From assembly GCF_008795955.1 (NCBI RefSeq), contig NZ_VMHN01000001.1, positions 124,001 to 188,000 of the forward strand: a stretch of DNA of 64,000 nucleotides, read 5' to 3'. Origin of the DNA: Marinobacter denitrificans (GTDB lineage Bacteria > Pseudomonadota > Gammaproteobacteria > Pseudomonadales > Oleiphilaceae). The position numbers and the translations under genes are program-made. Numbering within the stretch: the first letter of the stretch is position 1; each line of letters opens with the position of its first letter. Below are positions 56,152-64,000 of the stretch, piece after piece. The notes under the pieces were generated by a model. The model saw only the letters and a list, made by a program, of their open reading frames with translations. It was not told where the DNA came from and ran no database searches.

Positions 56152-56772
56152 TCAGAGGGTAAAAACTCGCGCTGGATTTCCCACCACAGTTACACCAGGC
56201 TCAACATCTTTGGTCACGACACCGCCCATGCCCACAACAGACTCCCGGCCAACCGAAAGCATCTGCCTGATTGATGCGCAGGCACCAACCCAGGCTAGAT
56301 GCCCTAGTGTTACGCCACCCGCCAGAACCGCATTCGGGCTAATGTGGGCAAAGTCACCCACAACACAATCGTGTTCGACTACTGCTCCAGTGTTAACAAT
56401 CACACCCGCGCCGACCACGGCACAAGGGTTAACCACTGAATTGGCAAAAACGACAGATCCCAAACCAATATCCGCATGGGGACTAATTATCGCCGAGGGG
56501 TGAATAATGGACACAAGCGTCGCTCCTGCTCTCACCAGCTCAGATTGTTTTTCCTCTCGAATCCGGTTGTTGCCAATACCAACAACTACGCCATCAAAGT
56601 CCGATAAGTGTTCACGTAGTGCTTGTGTATTGCCCCGCACCGTCCAAGGTCCGTTTTCTTCAAGCTCCGGCCAGGCATCATCGAAAAACGTAACAGTTTG
56701 CCAACCAACCTGCTCCGCCGTCTCGGCAACCACTTTGCCATGACCGCTAGCGCCAAGAATCGCTAAACGCAT
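56152..56772 (-). CDS. Sugar O/N-acetyltransferase (PglD/NeuD type)
   Basis: The ATG at 56770-56772 overlaps the stop of the sugar transferase by one base (TGATG). The 206-residue protein has an N-terminal Rossmann-like nucleotide-binding part (AILGASGHGKVVAETAEQVG) and a left-handed beta-helix of hexapeptide repeats (IHPSAIISPHADIGLGSVVFANSVVNPCAVVG...). PglD uses acetyl-CoA to N-acetylate the C4 amine of the bacillosamine precursor. NeuD-type sialic acid O-acetyltransferase is an alternative but no neu genes are present. Confidence 0.92.
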   Translation of the reverse strand: MRLAILGASGHGKVVAETAEQVGWQTVTFFDDAWPELEENGPWTVRGNTQALREHLSDFDGVVVGIGNNRIREEKQSELVRAGATLVSIIHPSAIISPHADIGLGSVVFANSVVNPCAVVGAGVIVNTGAVVEHDCVVGDFAHISPNAVLAGGVTLGHLAWVGACASIRQMLSVGRESVVGMGGVVTKDVEPGVTVVGNPARVFTL

Positions 56773-57368
56773 CAATCTTTATTCCCGGTAAATTTCGACA
56801 TCGTCGACTCCCCTTCACCACTGATACCATCACGAACCAGCACTTTCTTGACCGTCAAGAACAGAATCTTCAAGTCCAGCCAGAATGATCGATTATCCAC
56901 ATACCATACATCGAGCTTGAACTTATCTTTCCAGGAAATCGCGTTGCGGCCATTTACCTGGGCCCAGCCAGTTATACCCGGGCGCACGTCGTGACGGCGA
57001 TACTGCTCTTTTGAATACAGCGGCAGGTATTCCATTAACAACGGACGGGGGCCTACTAAGCTCATATCACCTTTCAAAACATTCCAGAGTTCCGGCAGTT
57101 CATCCAGACTACTGGAGCGCAGGAACTGGCCAAACGAAGGCATCCGTTCTGAATCAGGCAGTGGGTAGCCGTGGTCGTCCGTTGCATCTAACATTGTACG
57201 GAACTTGACCATCTGGAAGGGCTTACCATCTTTACCCGGACGAAGCTGAAAGAACAATACCGGAGAACCAAGTCTGCGATGAACCAGAAAAGCAACAACA
57301 GCAATCACCGGAAGTAAAAATAGCAGCGCCGTAGCTGACATCAAAACATCAAAAACACGTTTGATCAC
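56772..57368 (-). CDS. Initiating phosphoglycosyl transferase (PglC type)
   Basis: The 198-residue protein starts at a GTG that overlaps the glycosyltransferase stop (GTGA). It has one N-terminal membrane helix (about residues 10-30), then the bacterial sugar transferase core: [50 protein letters not shown] and [12 protein letters not shown]. It moves phospho-sugar from UDP-sugar, probably UDP-diacetylbacillosamine given its neighbours, onto undecaprenyl phosphate at the inner membrane. Its short form matches PglC, not the long WcaJ form. Confidence 0.94.
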   Translation of the reverse strand: MIKRVFDVLMSATALLFLLPVIAVVAFLVHRRLGSPVLFFQLRPGKDGKPFQMVKFRTMLDATDDHGYPLPDSERMPSFGQFLRSSSLDELPELWNVLKGDMSLVGPRPLLMEYLPLYSKEQYRRHDVRPGITGWAQVNGRNAISWKDKFKLDVWYVDNRSFWLDLKILFLTVKKVLVRDGISGEGESTMSKFTGNKD

Positions 57369-58486
57369 TGAATACCCATCTCGCCCAACATGAATTCATT
57401 CACTTTATGCACGTCATACTTCTCTTCAGCAATCTCTCGGGAACGCCTCCCCATGCGCGTGATCAGCGCCTGCTCTTCAATAAACCGAATCATGGCACTG
57501 GCCAATTCATCAATTGCCTGCACAGGTACCAGAAATCCATTATCCCCATCAATAACCGTCTCCCGGCAGCCCGGCGCATCGGTAGTAATGACGGGGCGTC
57601 CCATAGCCATCGCCTCCAAAACCGTGCGGGGTGTTCCCTCCCGGTAAGACGGCAACACATAAACACTGCAGGCCTCGATGGCGGGGCGCACATCGGCCAG
57701 CTTACCCAGAAACTCAAGAGCACCAGTGTTTATCCACTCATCAAGCTCGTGCTGACCAATGGCATCCGGGTTATCGTCAACCCACCCTACCAGCTTAAAG
57801 CTCGCCAGCGGGCACTGCGCCTTCACCAGCCTTGCCGCCTCGGCGTATTCACGAACCCCCTTATCACCTAACAACCGGGCGATCAGAAGGAACGAAGGTC
57901 TATACGGCAAAGGCGCCACCGAATACTCCGTCACATCCACGCCAGAACCATTCACCACGCAGGACGGGACCGCCACCGGTAACAGGTCGAGTTTCCGGAA
58001 CAACTCTTCATCATCCGGATTCTGGAAAAATACCTTGCGGGATTTCGCCAGCCCGAATCGATACAAACGCTGGACCAGCTTTCGCAACAGGCCGCGTTTT
58101 CCCGAGGCTTCACCAATAAAGGCATAACCAAGGCCAGTAACCAGTGAAAACCGATTGGGAACCCCCGCCAGCCAGCCAGCCAGCGACCCGTAAATCACCG
58201 GCTTAATGGTATATCCCAACACATAATCCGGACGAATGCGGCGCATTAACCGCCACAACTCCAGCACGGTGCCCAAATCCGCGACCGGATTAGTGCCGGT
58301 GCGCTTTAACCCAGTTTCGTGAAGAGTAACGCCCAGCGCAGCCAGCTCACACCGGATTTCCTCGGCTCCGGACAAATCCGGCGCCGCCACATGTACCTCC
58401 AGCCCCTTTGTTAACAAGGCTTGCAGCAACGGCCCACGGAACTTGATCAACGAACCAGGAAAACTGGCAACCAATAGAAATCTCAT
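57365..58486 (-). CDS. Glycosyltransferase family 4 (PglA-like)
   Basis: The 373-residue protein has the GT4 two-domain GT-B pattern: N-terminal [29 protein letters not shown], then the C-terminal nucleotide site with [46 protein letters not shown], including the [12 protein letters not shown] glutamates. It should add the second sugar to the lipid-linked bacillosamine made by PglC, as PglA does in Campylobacter. The sugar donor here could be UDP-FucNAc or UDP-GalNAc (inference). Confidence 0.9.
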   Translation of the reverse strand: MRFLLVASFPGSLIKFRGPLLQALLTKGLEVHVAAPDLSGAEEIRCELAALGVTLHETGLKRTGTNPVADLGTVLELWRLMRRIRPDYVLGYTIKPVIYGSLAGWLAGVPNRFSLVTGLGYAFIGEASGKRGLLRKLVQRLYRFGLAKSRKVFFQNPDDEELFRKLDLLPVAVPSCVVNGSGVDVTEYSVAPLPYRPSFLLIARLLGDKGVREYAEAARLVKAQCPLASFKLVGWVDDNPDAIGQHELDEWINTGALEFLGKLADVRPAIEACSVYVLPSYREGTPRTVLEAMAMGRPVITTDAPGCRETVIDGDNGFLVPVQAIDELASAMIRFIEEQALITRMGRRSREIAEEKYDVHKVNEFMLGEMGIQ

Positions 58487-58559
58487 TAGATTAGCAAGTA
58501 CTCATTGAGCGTAGGGCCGAACCCACTTTTTGTGTAGATTTAGAAATGAAGCCATATTT

Positions 58560-59723
58560 CTAACCAATAAGTCTCAAAAAATCACCGGCATATTTTTCGG
58601 GCGCAAAATAGTTGGCAGCAGTTTCTTTTGCGCTCACGCGCATCGTATCGTCCTGTCTCATGTTCACACTTCGATTAATCACCTCTACCAAGCTATGAAC
58701 TGTAGAATCTGGACAAACAAACCCGTTGATTCCGTCTTTGAGATAGGCGCCAAGGTCACTTGTCAGGTTTGCGATCACAGGTGTTCCTAGCGCCATACTT
58801 TCAACAAACTTGGTAGGAAACCCTGCTTGTACGCTACGTATATTCGGACGCAATAAAATTGAATAATCAGATCTACCTACTAAATTCAAGGTGTCCTCAT
58901 GGCTCAAAATACCATGACATTTAACAACTTTATTTATTGCTTCCTGTCCGTAGGCATGCAAAGGCAAAAACTCGCCAAGCTTATCCTCAGGAACACCCGC
59001 TATGTGAAGCTCTACTCTATCACCATTTGAATGTGCAATTAATAAAGCAGAAATAATGGACGGCAAAGCATCTTTCTTTCCAGGTGTGCCTGCATAAACA
59101 AAGCTTATTGGCAAATCCACACTAGATCCCCGAGGATCGGAAAAATGTGGCAGATCCGCTGTGGGTGGTACCTTAATTATATTATTTAAATATGGCGAAT
59201 AATATGACTTTAGATAATTACTTATAACAATTAGGCCATCGCATTTTTTTATTAAAAATCGCATTGCCAATTCGATATTCATATAGTAGGGCGACAGTAA
59301 TCGAGACAACATGCCCGGCGGATCATACCATTCCACGACATCAAAAATTAGCTTAACGTTATTTTTTTTGGACCAAGGCAGCAATTTGATCAAATATGGC
59401 GAATATCCACTGTAGAGAATTACTGCCGCAGGCTTTTGCGCCAGAGAGTCCAGCCATCGGATCGTACTTTTCCCGGCCGAAAAATACATTAAATGTTTTA
59501 AAATCGTTGGTAAGTGTTCATGGCGGCGCTCACTCAACGAGATCACCGGTATCCCATCATATTCTTGCTCAACTGAATCAGAAACCTGACCTGAGGTGAC
59601 AATCACATCATAACCGGCATTGCGAAGGGAGAGGCAATTACCATAGATTCGCCTCGCTGCAGCACCACCATCAGGAAACCCATATGGCCCAACATAAACA
59701 ACAAGCTTGCGCTGCTTATTCAT
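58560..59723 (-). CDS. Glycosyltransferase family 4
   Basis: The 387-residue protein has the GT4 layout: GPYGFPDGGAAARRIYGNCLSLRNAGYDVIVTSG near the N-terminus and GRSDYSILLRPNIRSVQAGFPTKFVESMALGTPVIAN near the C-terminus, with the EX7E-like pair. The gene is clearly richer in A and T than its neighbours, which suggests separate ancestry. It overlaps the WecB-type epimerase gene by eight bases, so it is part of the same operon. Acceptor and donor are unknown. Confidence 0.88.
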   Translation of the reverse strand: MNKQRKLVVYVGPYGFPDGGAAARRIYGNCLSLRNAGYDVIVTSGQVSDSVEQEYDGIPVISLSERRHEHLPTILKHLMYFSAGKSTIRWLDSLAQKPAAVILYSGYSPYLIKLLPWSKKNNVKLIFDVVEWYDPPGMLSRLLSPYYMNIELAMRFLIKKCDGLIVISNYLKSYYSPYLNNIIKVPPTADLPHFSDPRGSSVDLPISFVYAGTPGKKDALPSIISALLIAHSNGDRVELHIAGVPEDKLGEFLPLHAYGQEAINKVVKCHGILSHEDTLNLVGRSDYSILLRPNIRSVQAGFPTKFVESMALGTPVIANLTSDLGAYLKDGINGFVCPDSTVHSLVEVINRSVNMRQDDTMRVSAKETAANYFAPEKYAGDFLRLIG

Positions 59724-60849
59724 ATTTCTTCCACACCGTCTGCATCACATAATCACGATAACTGTGGATAATGCGGACGACTTTCTCCGCCACATTCGGC
59801 ATGCTGTAATCTTCGACTAGCCGCATGGAACGGTCATCACCCCTGCCCTGATTTTCCAGGATAGCCAGCCCCTGAAGCACGCGTTCCGTGCTCAGGCCTA
59901 CCATCATGGCCGCCGTCTCTTCCATCCCTTCCGGACGCTCATGGGCCTCGCGGATATTCAGGGCCGGGAAGTTCAGGATAGACGCTTCCTCACTGATGGT
60001 GCCGCTGTCAGACAGCACCGCTTTCGCGCTCAGCTGCAGCTTGTTGTAATCCTTGAAACTGAGGGGCTTGAGCAGGCGCACCTGTTCGTGGAATATCACA
60101 CCCAGGGCATCCACACGCTTCTGGGTACGGGGATGAGTGGAGACGATCACCGGGTAGCCGTACTGCTCTGCCACGGCATTCAGAGTCTCTACCAGCGCTC
60201 CGAAGTTTCGGTCGGAATCTACATTCTCTTCCCGATGCGCGCTCACCACAAAAAAATCACCGTCGGTGAGTCCCAGGCGCTCAAGAACATCCGATGCGTC
60301 AATGCCCTCACGGAAGTGGTTCAGTACTTCATACATGGGGCTGCCGGTTTTGATCACCCTGTCTGGCAGCAGGCCCTCGCGCAGCAGGTAATCCCGGGCT
60401 ATGGAACTGTAGGTGAGATTGATATCGGCGGTGTGATCCACAATGCGCCGGTTGATTTCCTCCGGCACCCGCATATCAAAACAACGGTTGCCCGCTTCCA
60501 TATGAAAGGTTGGGATTCGGCGGCGTTTGGCCGGAATAACCGCCATACAGCTGTTGGTGTCGCCCAATACCAACAGGGCTTCGGGCTGAACCTCCGCCAG
60601 AACCCGATCCACCGCGATGATGACGTTGCCGATGGTTTCCGCACTACTGGCACCCGCCGCACTCAGGAAGTGGTCCGGCTTGCGGATGCCCAGGTCCTGG
60701 AAGAAGATTTCATTCAGCTCGAAATCGTAGTTCTGCCCTGTGTGCACCATAATGTGCTCACAATACTCATCCAGTTTGGCCAATACCCGTGAGAGCCGGA
60801 TGATCTCCGGCCGGGTGCCCACCACCGTCATAACTTTCAGTTTTTTCAT
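59716..60849 (-). CDS. wbjD: UDP-N-acetylglucosamine 2-epimerase type enzyme (WbjD/FnlC)
   Basis: I take the ATG at 60847-60849, preceded by AGGAATGCC. The 377-residue protein has the non-hydrolysing epimerase pattern: VVGTRPEIIRLSRVLAKL, HTGQNYDFELNEIFF, VLGDTNSCMAV, and SDSGTISEEASILNFPALNIREAHERPEGMEE. As the third member of a WbjB-WbjC-WbjD set it should make UDP-N-acetyl-L-fucosamine from the talose form (C2 inversion). Common WecB gives ManNAc, but the gene context favours WbjD. Confidence 0.92.
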   Translation of the reverse strand: MKKLKVMTVVGTRPEIIRLSRVLAKLDEYCEHIMVHTGQNYDFELNEIFFQDLGIRKPDHFLSAAGASSAETIGNVIIAVDRVLAEVQPEALLVLGDTNSCMAVIPAKRRRIPTFHMEAGNRCFDMRVPEEINRRIVDHTADINLTYSSIARDYLLREGLLPDRVIKTGSPMYEVLNHFREGIDASDVLERLGLTDGDFFVVSAHREENVDSDRNFGALVETLNAVAEQYGYPVIVSTHPRTQKRVDALGVIFHEQVRLLKPLSFKDYNKLQLSAKAVLSDSGTISEEASILNFPALNIREAHERPEGMEETAAMMVGLSTERVLQGLAILENQGRGDDRSMRLVEDYSMPNVAEKVVRIIHSYRDYVMQTVWKKYE

Positions 60850-60866
60850 GGCATTCCTAAATCGGT

Positions 60867-61988
60867 TCAGGCTTCTGTGCCCACCGGGCAAGCAAAAGTA
60901 TCCGGGTTGTCCCGGTCAAAAATCTCGTTGGCCCAGAGCATACAGACCAGCTCGTCGTCTCCCACATTGGTGATATCGTGGGTCCAGCCCGGCACGGTTT
61001 CCACAATCTCCGGCTTGTCCCCGGAGGTGAACAGCTCGTAAAACTCGCCGGTTAACATATGGCGAAAACGGAAACAGGCCTCGCCCTTGATCACCAGGAA
61101 CTTCTCGGTTTTGGAGTGATGATAATGGCCACCCCGGGTGATACCAGGATGGGCGGTAAAAAAGGAAAACTGGCCGGCATCCCGGGTTTTCAGCATCTCC
61201 ACAAACACACCGCGCTCGTCACCATGCTGCGGCACGATGTAGGTGAACCGCTCCGGGGGCAAATAGCTCACGTAAGTGGCGTATAAAGCGCGGGTAAGGC
61301 CCGTGCCCACCGGTTCCGTGACCAGGTTCTCCCGGGTAGCCTTGAAGCGATTAAGCTGGTCCGCCAGGCCACCCACGGTAATTTTGTAAACCGGCGCCAC
61401 CTCAACAAACGGGCCAGGGTCGCTGCTTTTCCCCTCCACCAGCGAGATAAAATGGCTAACCACGTCATCCACGTACACCAGATTAATCTCAGCGTCCGGA
61501 TCTTTAATCGGCACCGGCAGATCCCGGGCGACGTTATGGCAGAAGGTTGCCACCACAGAGTTGTAATTGGGGCGCGCCCATTTGCCGAACACGTTGGGCA
61601 GGCGGTAAATATGCACCGGGTTACCGGTGGCCTCGTTCAGCGCCAGCAAGGCCTCTTCCGCGGCCCGTTTGCTGCTTCCGTAATCGTTCTCCCGCTTCGC
61701 CTGAATGGACGAACTGTAAATAACCGGAATCTTGCGGCCACTTTGTTTTACCACGTCACACAAGGCCTGAGTGAGCCCGGCATTCCCGGTAACAAACTCC
61801 GAAGGGTCGTCGGGGCGATTGATGCCAGCCAGGTGAATAACCCAGTCCACCCCCTCCAGCAAACCGGATAAATCATGCTCGGCATGCTCCCGGGTAAACG
61901 GAACCACCTCAAAATCGCTTGTTTCGCCCAGGTGCATCAGCAAGTTTTTACCGATAAACCCGTTCGCGCCGGTAACCAATACTTTCAT
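60867..61988 (-). CDS. wbjC: UDP-4-keto sugar reductase (WbjC/FnlB, with C-terminal cupin)
   Basis: The 373-residue protein has an N-terminal SDR domain (VTGANGFIGKNLLMHLGE, YSSSIQAKRENDYGSSKRAAE with the Tyr-Lys pair) and a C-terminal cupin-like region (about 250-373, HGDERGVFVEMLKTRDAGQFSFFTAHPGITRGGHYHHSKTEKFLVIKGEACFRFR). This two-domain form matches WbjC/Cap5F, which epimerises C3 and reduces C4 to make UDP-2-acetamido-2,6-dideoxy-L-talose. It lies three bases after wbjB and 17 before wbjD. Confidence 0.94.
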   Translation of the reverse strand: MKVLVTGANGFIGKNLLMHLGETSDFEVVPFTREHAEHDLSGLLEGVDWVIHLAGINRPDDPSEFVTGNAGLTQALCDVVKQSGRKIPVIYSSSIQAKRENDYGSSKRAAEEALLALNEATGNPVHIYRLPNVFGKWARPNYNSVVATFCHNVARDLPVPIKDPDAEINLVYVDDVVSHFISLVEGKSSDPGPFVEVAPVYKITVGGLADQLNRFKATRENLVTEPVGTGLTRALYATYVSYLPPERFTYIVPQHGDERGVFVEMLKTRDAGQFSFFTAHPGITRGGHYHHSKTEKFLVIKGEACFRFRHMLTGEFYELFTSGDKPEIVETVPGWTHDITNVGDDELVCMLWANEIFDRDNPDTFACPVGTEA

Positions 61989-61991
61989 GAC

Positions 61992-63026
61992 TCAATCCTC
62001 CGGGTTGAGGTATTCACCCCGTTCCAGGGCACGAATGAAATCCAACTTGCGCAGCAGGGTTTGCATGCCCGCAACATCCAGGCGATCGGTATTGTGGGAA
62101 TTGTAATCCTCGGCATGGGAGATCTTCTCCTCGCCCTCCTCAATAAACTTGCCGTAGTTCAGGTCGCGAAGATCCGGCGGAATACGGTAATAACCGCCCC
62201 TGTCTTCCGCACAGGCCATCTCTTCCCGACTCAGCAATACTTCGTAAAGTTTCTCCCCGTGACGGGTACCGATTTCGTGGATGGGATGGTCCGATTTATT
62301 CATTAACTCCGTCAAAGTCCGGGCCAACGTTTCAATGGTGGCAGCTGGGGCCTTCTGGACGAACAGATCGCCGTTCTCGCCGTGCTCAAAGGCATACAGC
62401 ACCAGATCCACCGCGTCCCCCAGAGTCATCATGAACCGAGTCATGTTCGGGTCCGTGATCGTAATTGGCTTTCCAGCACGAATCTGATCAACGAATAACG
62501 GAATCACAGAACCACGAGAAGCCATCACATTGCCATATCGGGTACCGCAGATCACCGTTTTCTCGGGATCAACGTTACGGGACTTGGCCACCATCACCTT
62601 CTCCATCATCGCCTTGGAAATGCCCATGGCGTTGATGGGGTACACGGCCTTGTCTGTACTGAGGCAGACCACCCGCCGGACTCCATTCTGTATCGCTGCC
62701 TCTAGAACATTTTCCGTGCCGATCACGTTTGTCTTCACTGCCTCCATAGGATGAAACTCACAGGAGGGCACCTGCTTAAGTGCGGCAGCGTGGAAAATGT
62801 AATCGACACCCCGGGTAGCGTTCAGCAGGCTGGTGTAATCACGCACGTCACCAATGTAAAACTTCAGCTTGGGATTGGCGTACCGCTTGCGCATGTCATC
62901 CTGCTTTTTCTCATCCCGGCTGAAGATCCGAATTTCTTCGATGCCAGTGTCGAGAAATTGGTTAAGAACTGCGTTACCGAAGGAGCCGGTACCACCGGTA
63001 ATCAGGAGCTTCGCACTACTAAACAT
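61992..63026 (-). CDS. wbjB: UDP-GlcNAc 4,6-dehydratase/5-epimerase (WbjB/FnlA)
   Basis: I take the ATG at 63024-63026, preceded by AAGGAAAATACA; a longer in-frame reading has no ribosome site. The 344-residue protein has the TGGTGSFGNAVL cofactor motif near the N-terminus, the KQVPSCEFHPMEAVKTNVIGTENV segment, and the late GEKLYEVLLSREEM. Its length and sequence match WbjB/Cap5E, the first enzyme of UDP-L-FucNAc synthesis. It starts the wbjB-wbjC-wbjD block. Confidence 0.94.
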   Translation of the reverse strand: MFSSAKLLITGGTGSFGNAVLNQFLDTGIEEIRIFSRDEKKQDDMRKRYANPKLKFYIGDVRDYTSLLNATRGVDYIFHAAALKQVPSCEFHPMEAVKTNVIGTENVLEAAIQNGVRRVVCLSTDKAVYPINAMGISKAMMEKVMVAKSRNVDPEKTVICGTRYGNVMASRGSVIPLFVDQIRAGKPITITDPNMTRFMMTLGDAVDLVLYAFEHGENGDLFVQKAPAATIETLARTLTELMNKSDHPIHEIGTRHGEKLYEVLLSREEMACAEDRGGYYRIPPDLRDLNYGKFIEEGEEKISHAEDYNSHNTDRLDVAGMQTLLRKLDFIRALERGEYLNPED

Positions 63027-63157
63027 TGTATTTTCCTTCTCATCTCTCAAACGGAGCAAAACCAATACTCCCAATTTATTACACTTTCTCCATACCTAAT
63101 CTACAGTCTAATCACCTAAATCAAACACAGAACTTCAATAATACTCTCAAGGGATGA

Positions 63158-64000
63158 TTACCTCGAATCACTTTCATAAAAAAAATTATATGGCACAAAA
63201 GTGTAACTTTGAGCTTCAGCACGAACTCTTTCATCGCCAACAATTCTTTCTCTTTCATTATAGATGCTCACAAAGCTTGAGATACAGAACCAAATTGCCA
63301 AACTGGATATAGCCGCGACATACAGAAAATTTTGGCCTAACCTTCTAGAAAAAAAACCATGCTCGCATAGCATGTAAAACAGAACAGCGAAAACCATAAG
63401 GTAAAGCCTAGATGCATAATTAAAAATCATTACTGAGCAGAACAAAGCCAAAAAATAAAAAGTCGTAAATAACAAAGATCCAGGAATTGACTTAACTGTC
63501 AGAAACGAAGAGAATATAAGAAAGCTAAACAGAGTTGCAACGATCGAAAATTCGAAGTCCGGGATGGAAATCAGACCATACAAGATCAGCTTTTCCTCTA
63601 AATACTTATGAAAAGTTAAATAAAATATACAGAAAAAAATAAAAGAAACAAATAATAATAGAAGCTTTCTCGGAGCACCAATCTTCATACAAGCAATGAA
63701 AATTGGAACGAAAATAATCGCAGAGAAGTGTGAAAAAATTGAAAACAAAAGCATTACGTAGGAAGCCTTCAGCCTACCACAACCCATCAAGCTCAACGAA
63801 TAAAGAAAAAACAGGAGCGCCAGCGAAGCCCTCAAGACATTAAAATGATAATCAATAAAATAAATCGAAATATAGAAAAAAAGAAATATATACTTATTTG
63901 TAAGCGAAGAAAAAACTTTAAAAAGTATAAATGTTTGAACAAAAGAGATTACAACGAGAAGAAAAGTAAAGCTTCCAAAAAAATTACTAATTATATAAAC
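63158..64000 (-). CDS. EpsG/Wzy-like polysaccharide polymerase (5' end outside window)
   Basis: The frame is open from the stop at 63158 to the window edge, giving at least 280 residues with many hydrophobic segments. The stretch FIDYHFNVLRASLALLFFLYSLSL resembles the conserved DYxxxRxxLA region of EpsG/Wzy-type polymerases. A TTG near 63835 is only an internal codon; the real start lies beyond 64000. The gene is strongly AT-rich. It should link repeat units in the periplasm. It is the most upstream gene seen of the minus-strand locus. Confidence 0.78.
   Translation of the reverse strand, partial: VYIISNFFGSFTFLLVVISFVQTFILFKVFSSLTNKYIFLFFYISIYFIDYHFNVLRASLALLFFLYSLSLMGCGRLKASYVMLLFSIFSHFSAIIFVPIFIACMKIGAPRKLLLLFVSFIFFCIFYLTFHKYLEEKLILYGLISIPDFEFSIVATLFSFLIFSSFLTVKSIPGSLLFTTFYFLALFCSVMIFNYASRLYLMVFAVLFYMLCEHGFFSRRLGQNFLYVAAISSLAIWFCISSFVSIYNERERIVGDERVRAEAQSYTFVPYNFFYESDSR

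Overview
The window looks like a chromosomal segment of a Marinobacter-like marine gammaproteobacterium. This rests on recognised gene content: a NhaD sodium/proton antiporter, a fused SecDF, an MvaT-type H-NS analogue close to sbcB (the two are adjacent in Pseudomonas), a gspN-gspC-gspD secretion block, paired flagellins with flaG-fliD-fliS, and many c-di-GMP signalling proteins. No 16S rRNA gene is present, so the genus is an inference. No phage, CRISPR array, insertion sequence or replication origin is visible.

Layout. 1-7 kb: end of an amidase gene, nhaD-secDF, an initiator tRNA and a thiolase. 7-9 kb: a high-molecular-weight FabG and a tRNA-Val/Asp/Val cluster. 9-14 kb: two envelope or coiled-coil proteins, purE-purK and sodB. 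14-19 kb: a GGDEF-EAL protein and a LemA/M48 peptidase pair. 19-25 kb: gspNCD and the groES-groEL operon with a sigma-32-like promoter. 25-33 kb: fxsA, an SDR, an alkyltransferase-like protein, an AmpG-type permease, yajQ, a response regulator, an AraC regulator and argG. 33-43 kb: a flagellar filament block (fliS, fliD, flaG and two divergent flagellins) and a TPR/SAM-fold protein that may act on the filament. 43-47 kb: sbcB, a secreted DUF6160-like protein, a receiver-CheC fusion followed by a diguanylate cyclase, and mvaT.

47.8-64 kb, all on the minus strand, is a surface polysaccharide locus. Read in the direction of transcription it holds an EpsG/Wzy-like polymerase (cut by the window end), wbjB-wbjC-wbjD homologues (UDP-N-acetyl-L-fucosamine), two glycosyltransferases, a PglC/D/E/F-like set (UDP-diacetylbacillosamine type sugar and lipid-linked initiation), cysC, an SLC13 permease, a metallo-beta-lactamase gene broken by an in-frame TAG, and a UDP-sugar dehydrogenase. 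The polymerase and one glycosyltransferase are visibly AT-rich, so the locus is a mosaic.

The most unusual signal lies between genes. Three families of structured palindromes occur in three copies each. Family I (about 95-110 bp; near 12.1, 30.3 and 31.65 kb) has an outer stem of 20-28 bp that is unrelated in sequence between copies, around a conserved core of about 54 nt that folds into two small hairpins, each with a TCCN loop (NGGA on the other strand). Family II (83-93 bp; near 26.4, 26.9 and 40.45 kb) has a conserved core of about 40 nt in covarying stems of 20-26 bp. Family III is a short REP-like GTCGGATTA palindrome at gene 3' ends. Compensatory changes in families I and II suggest that the folded form matters.
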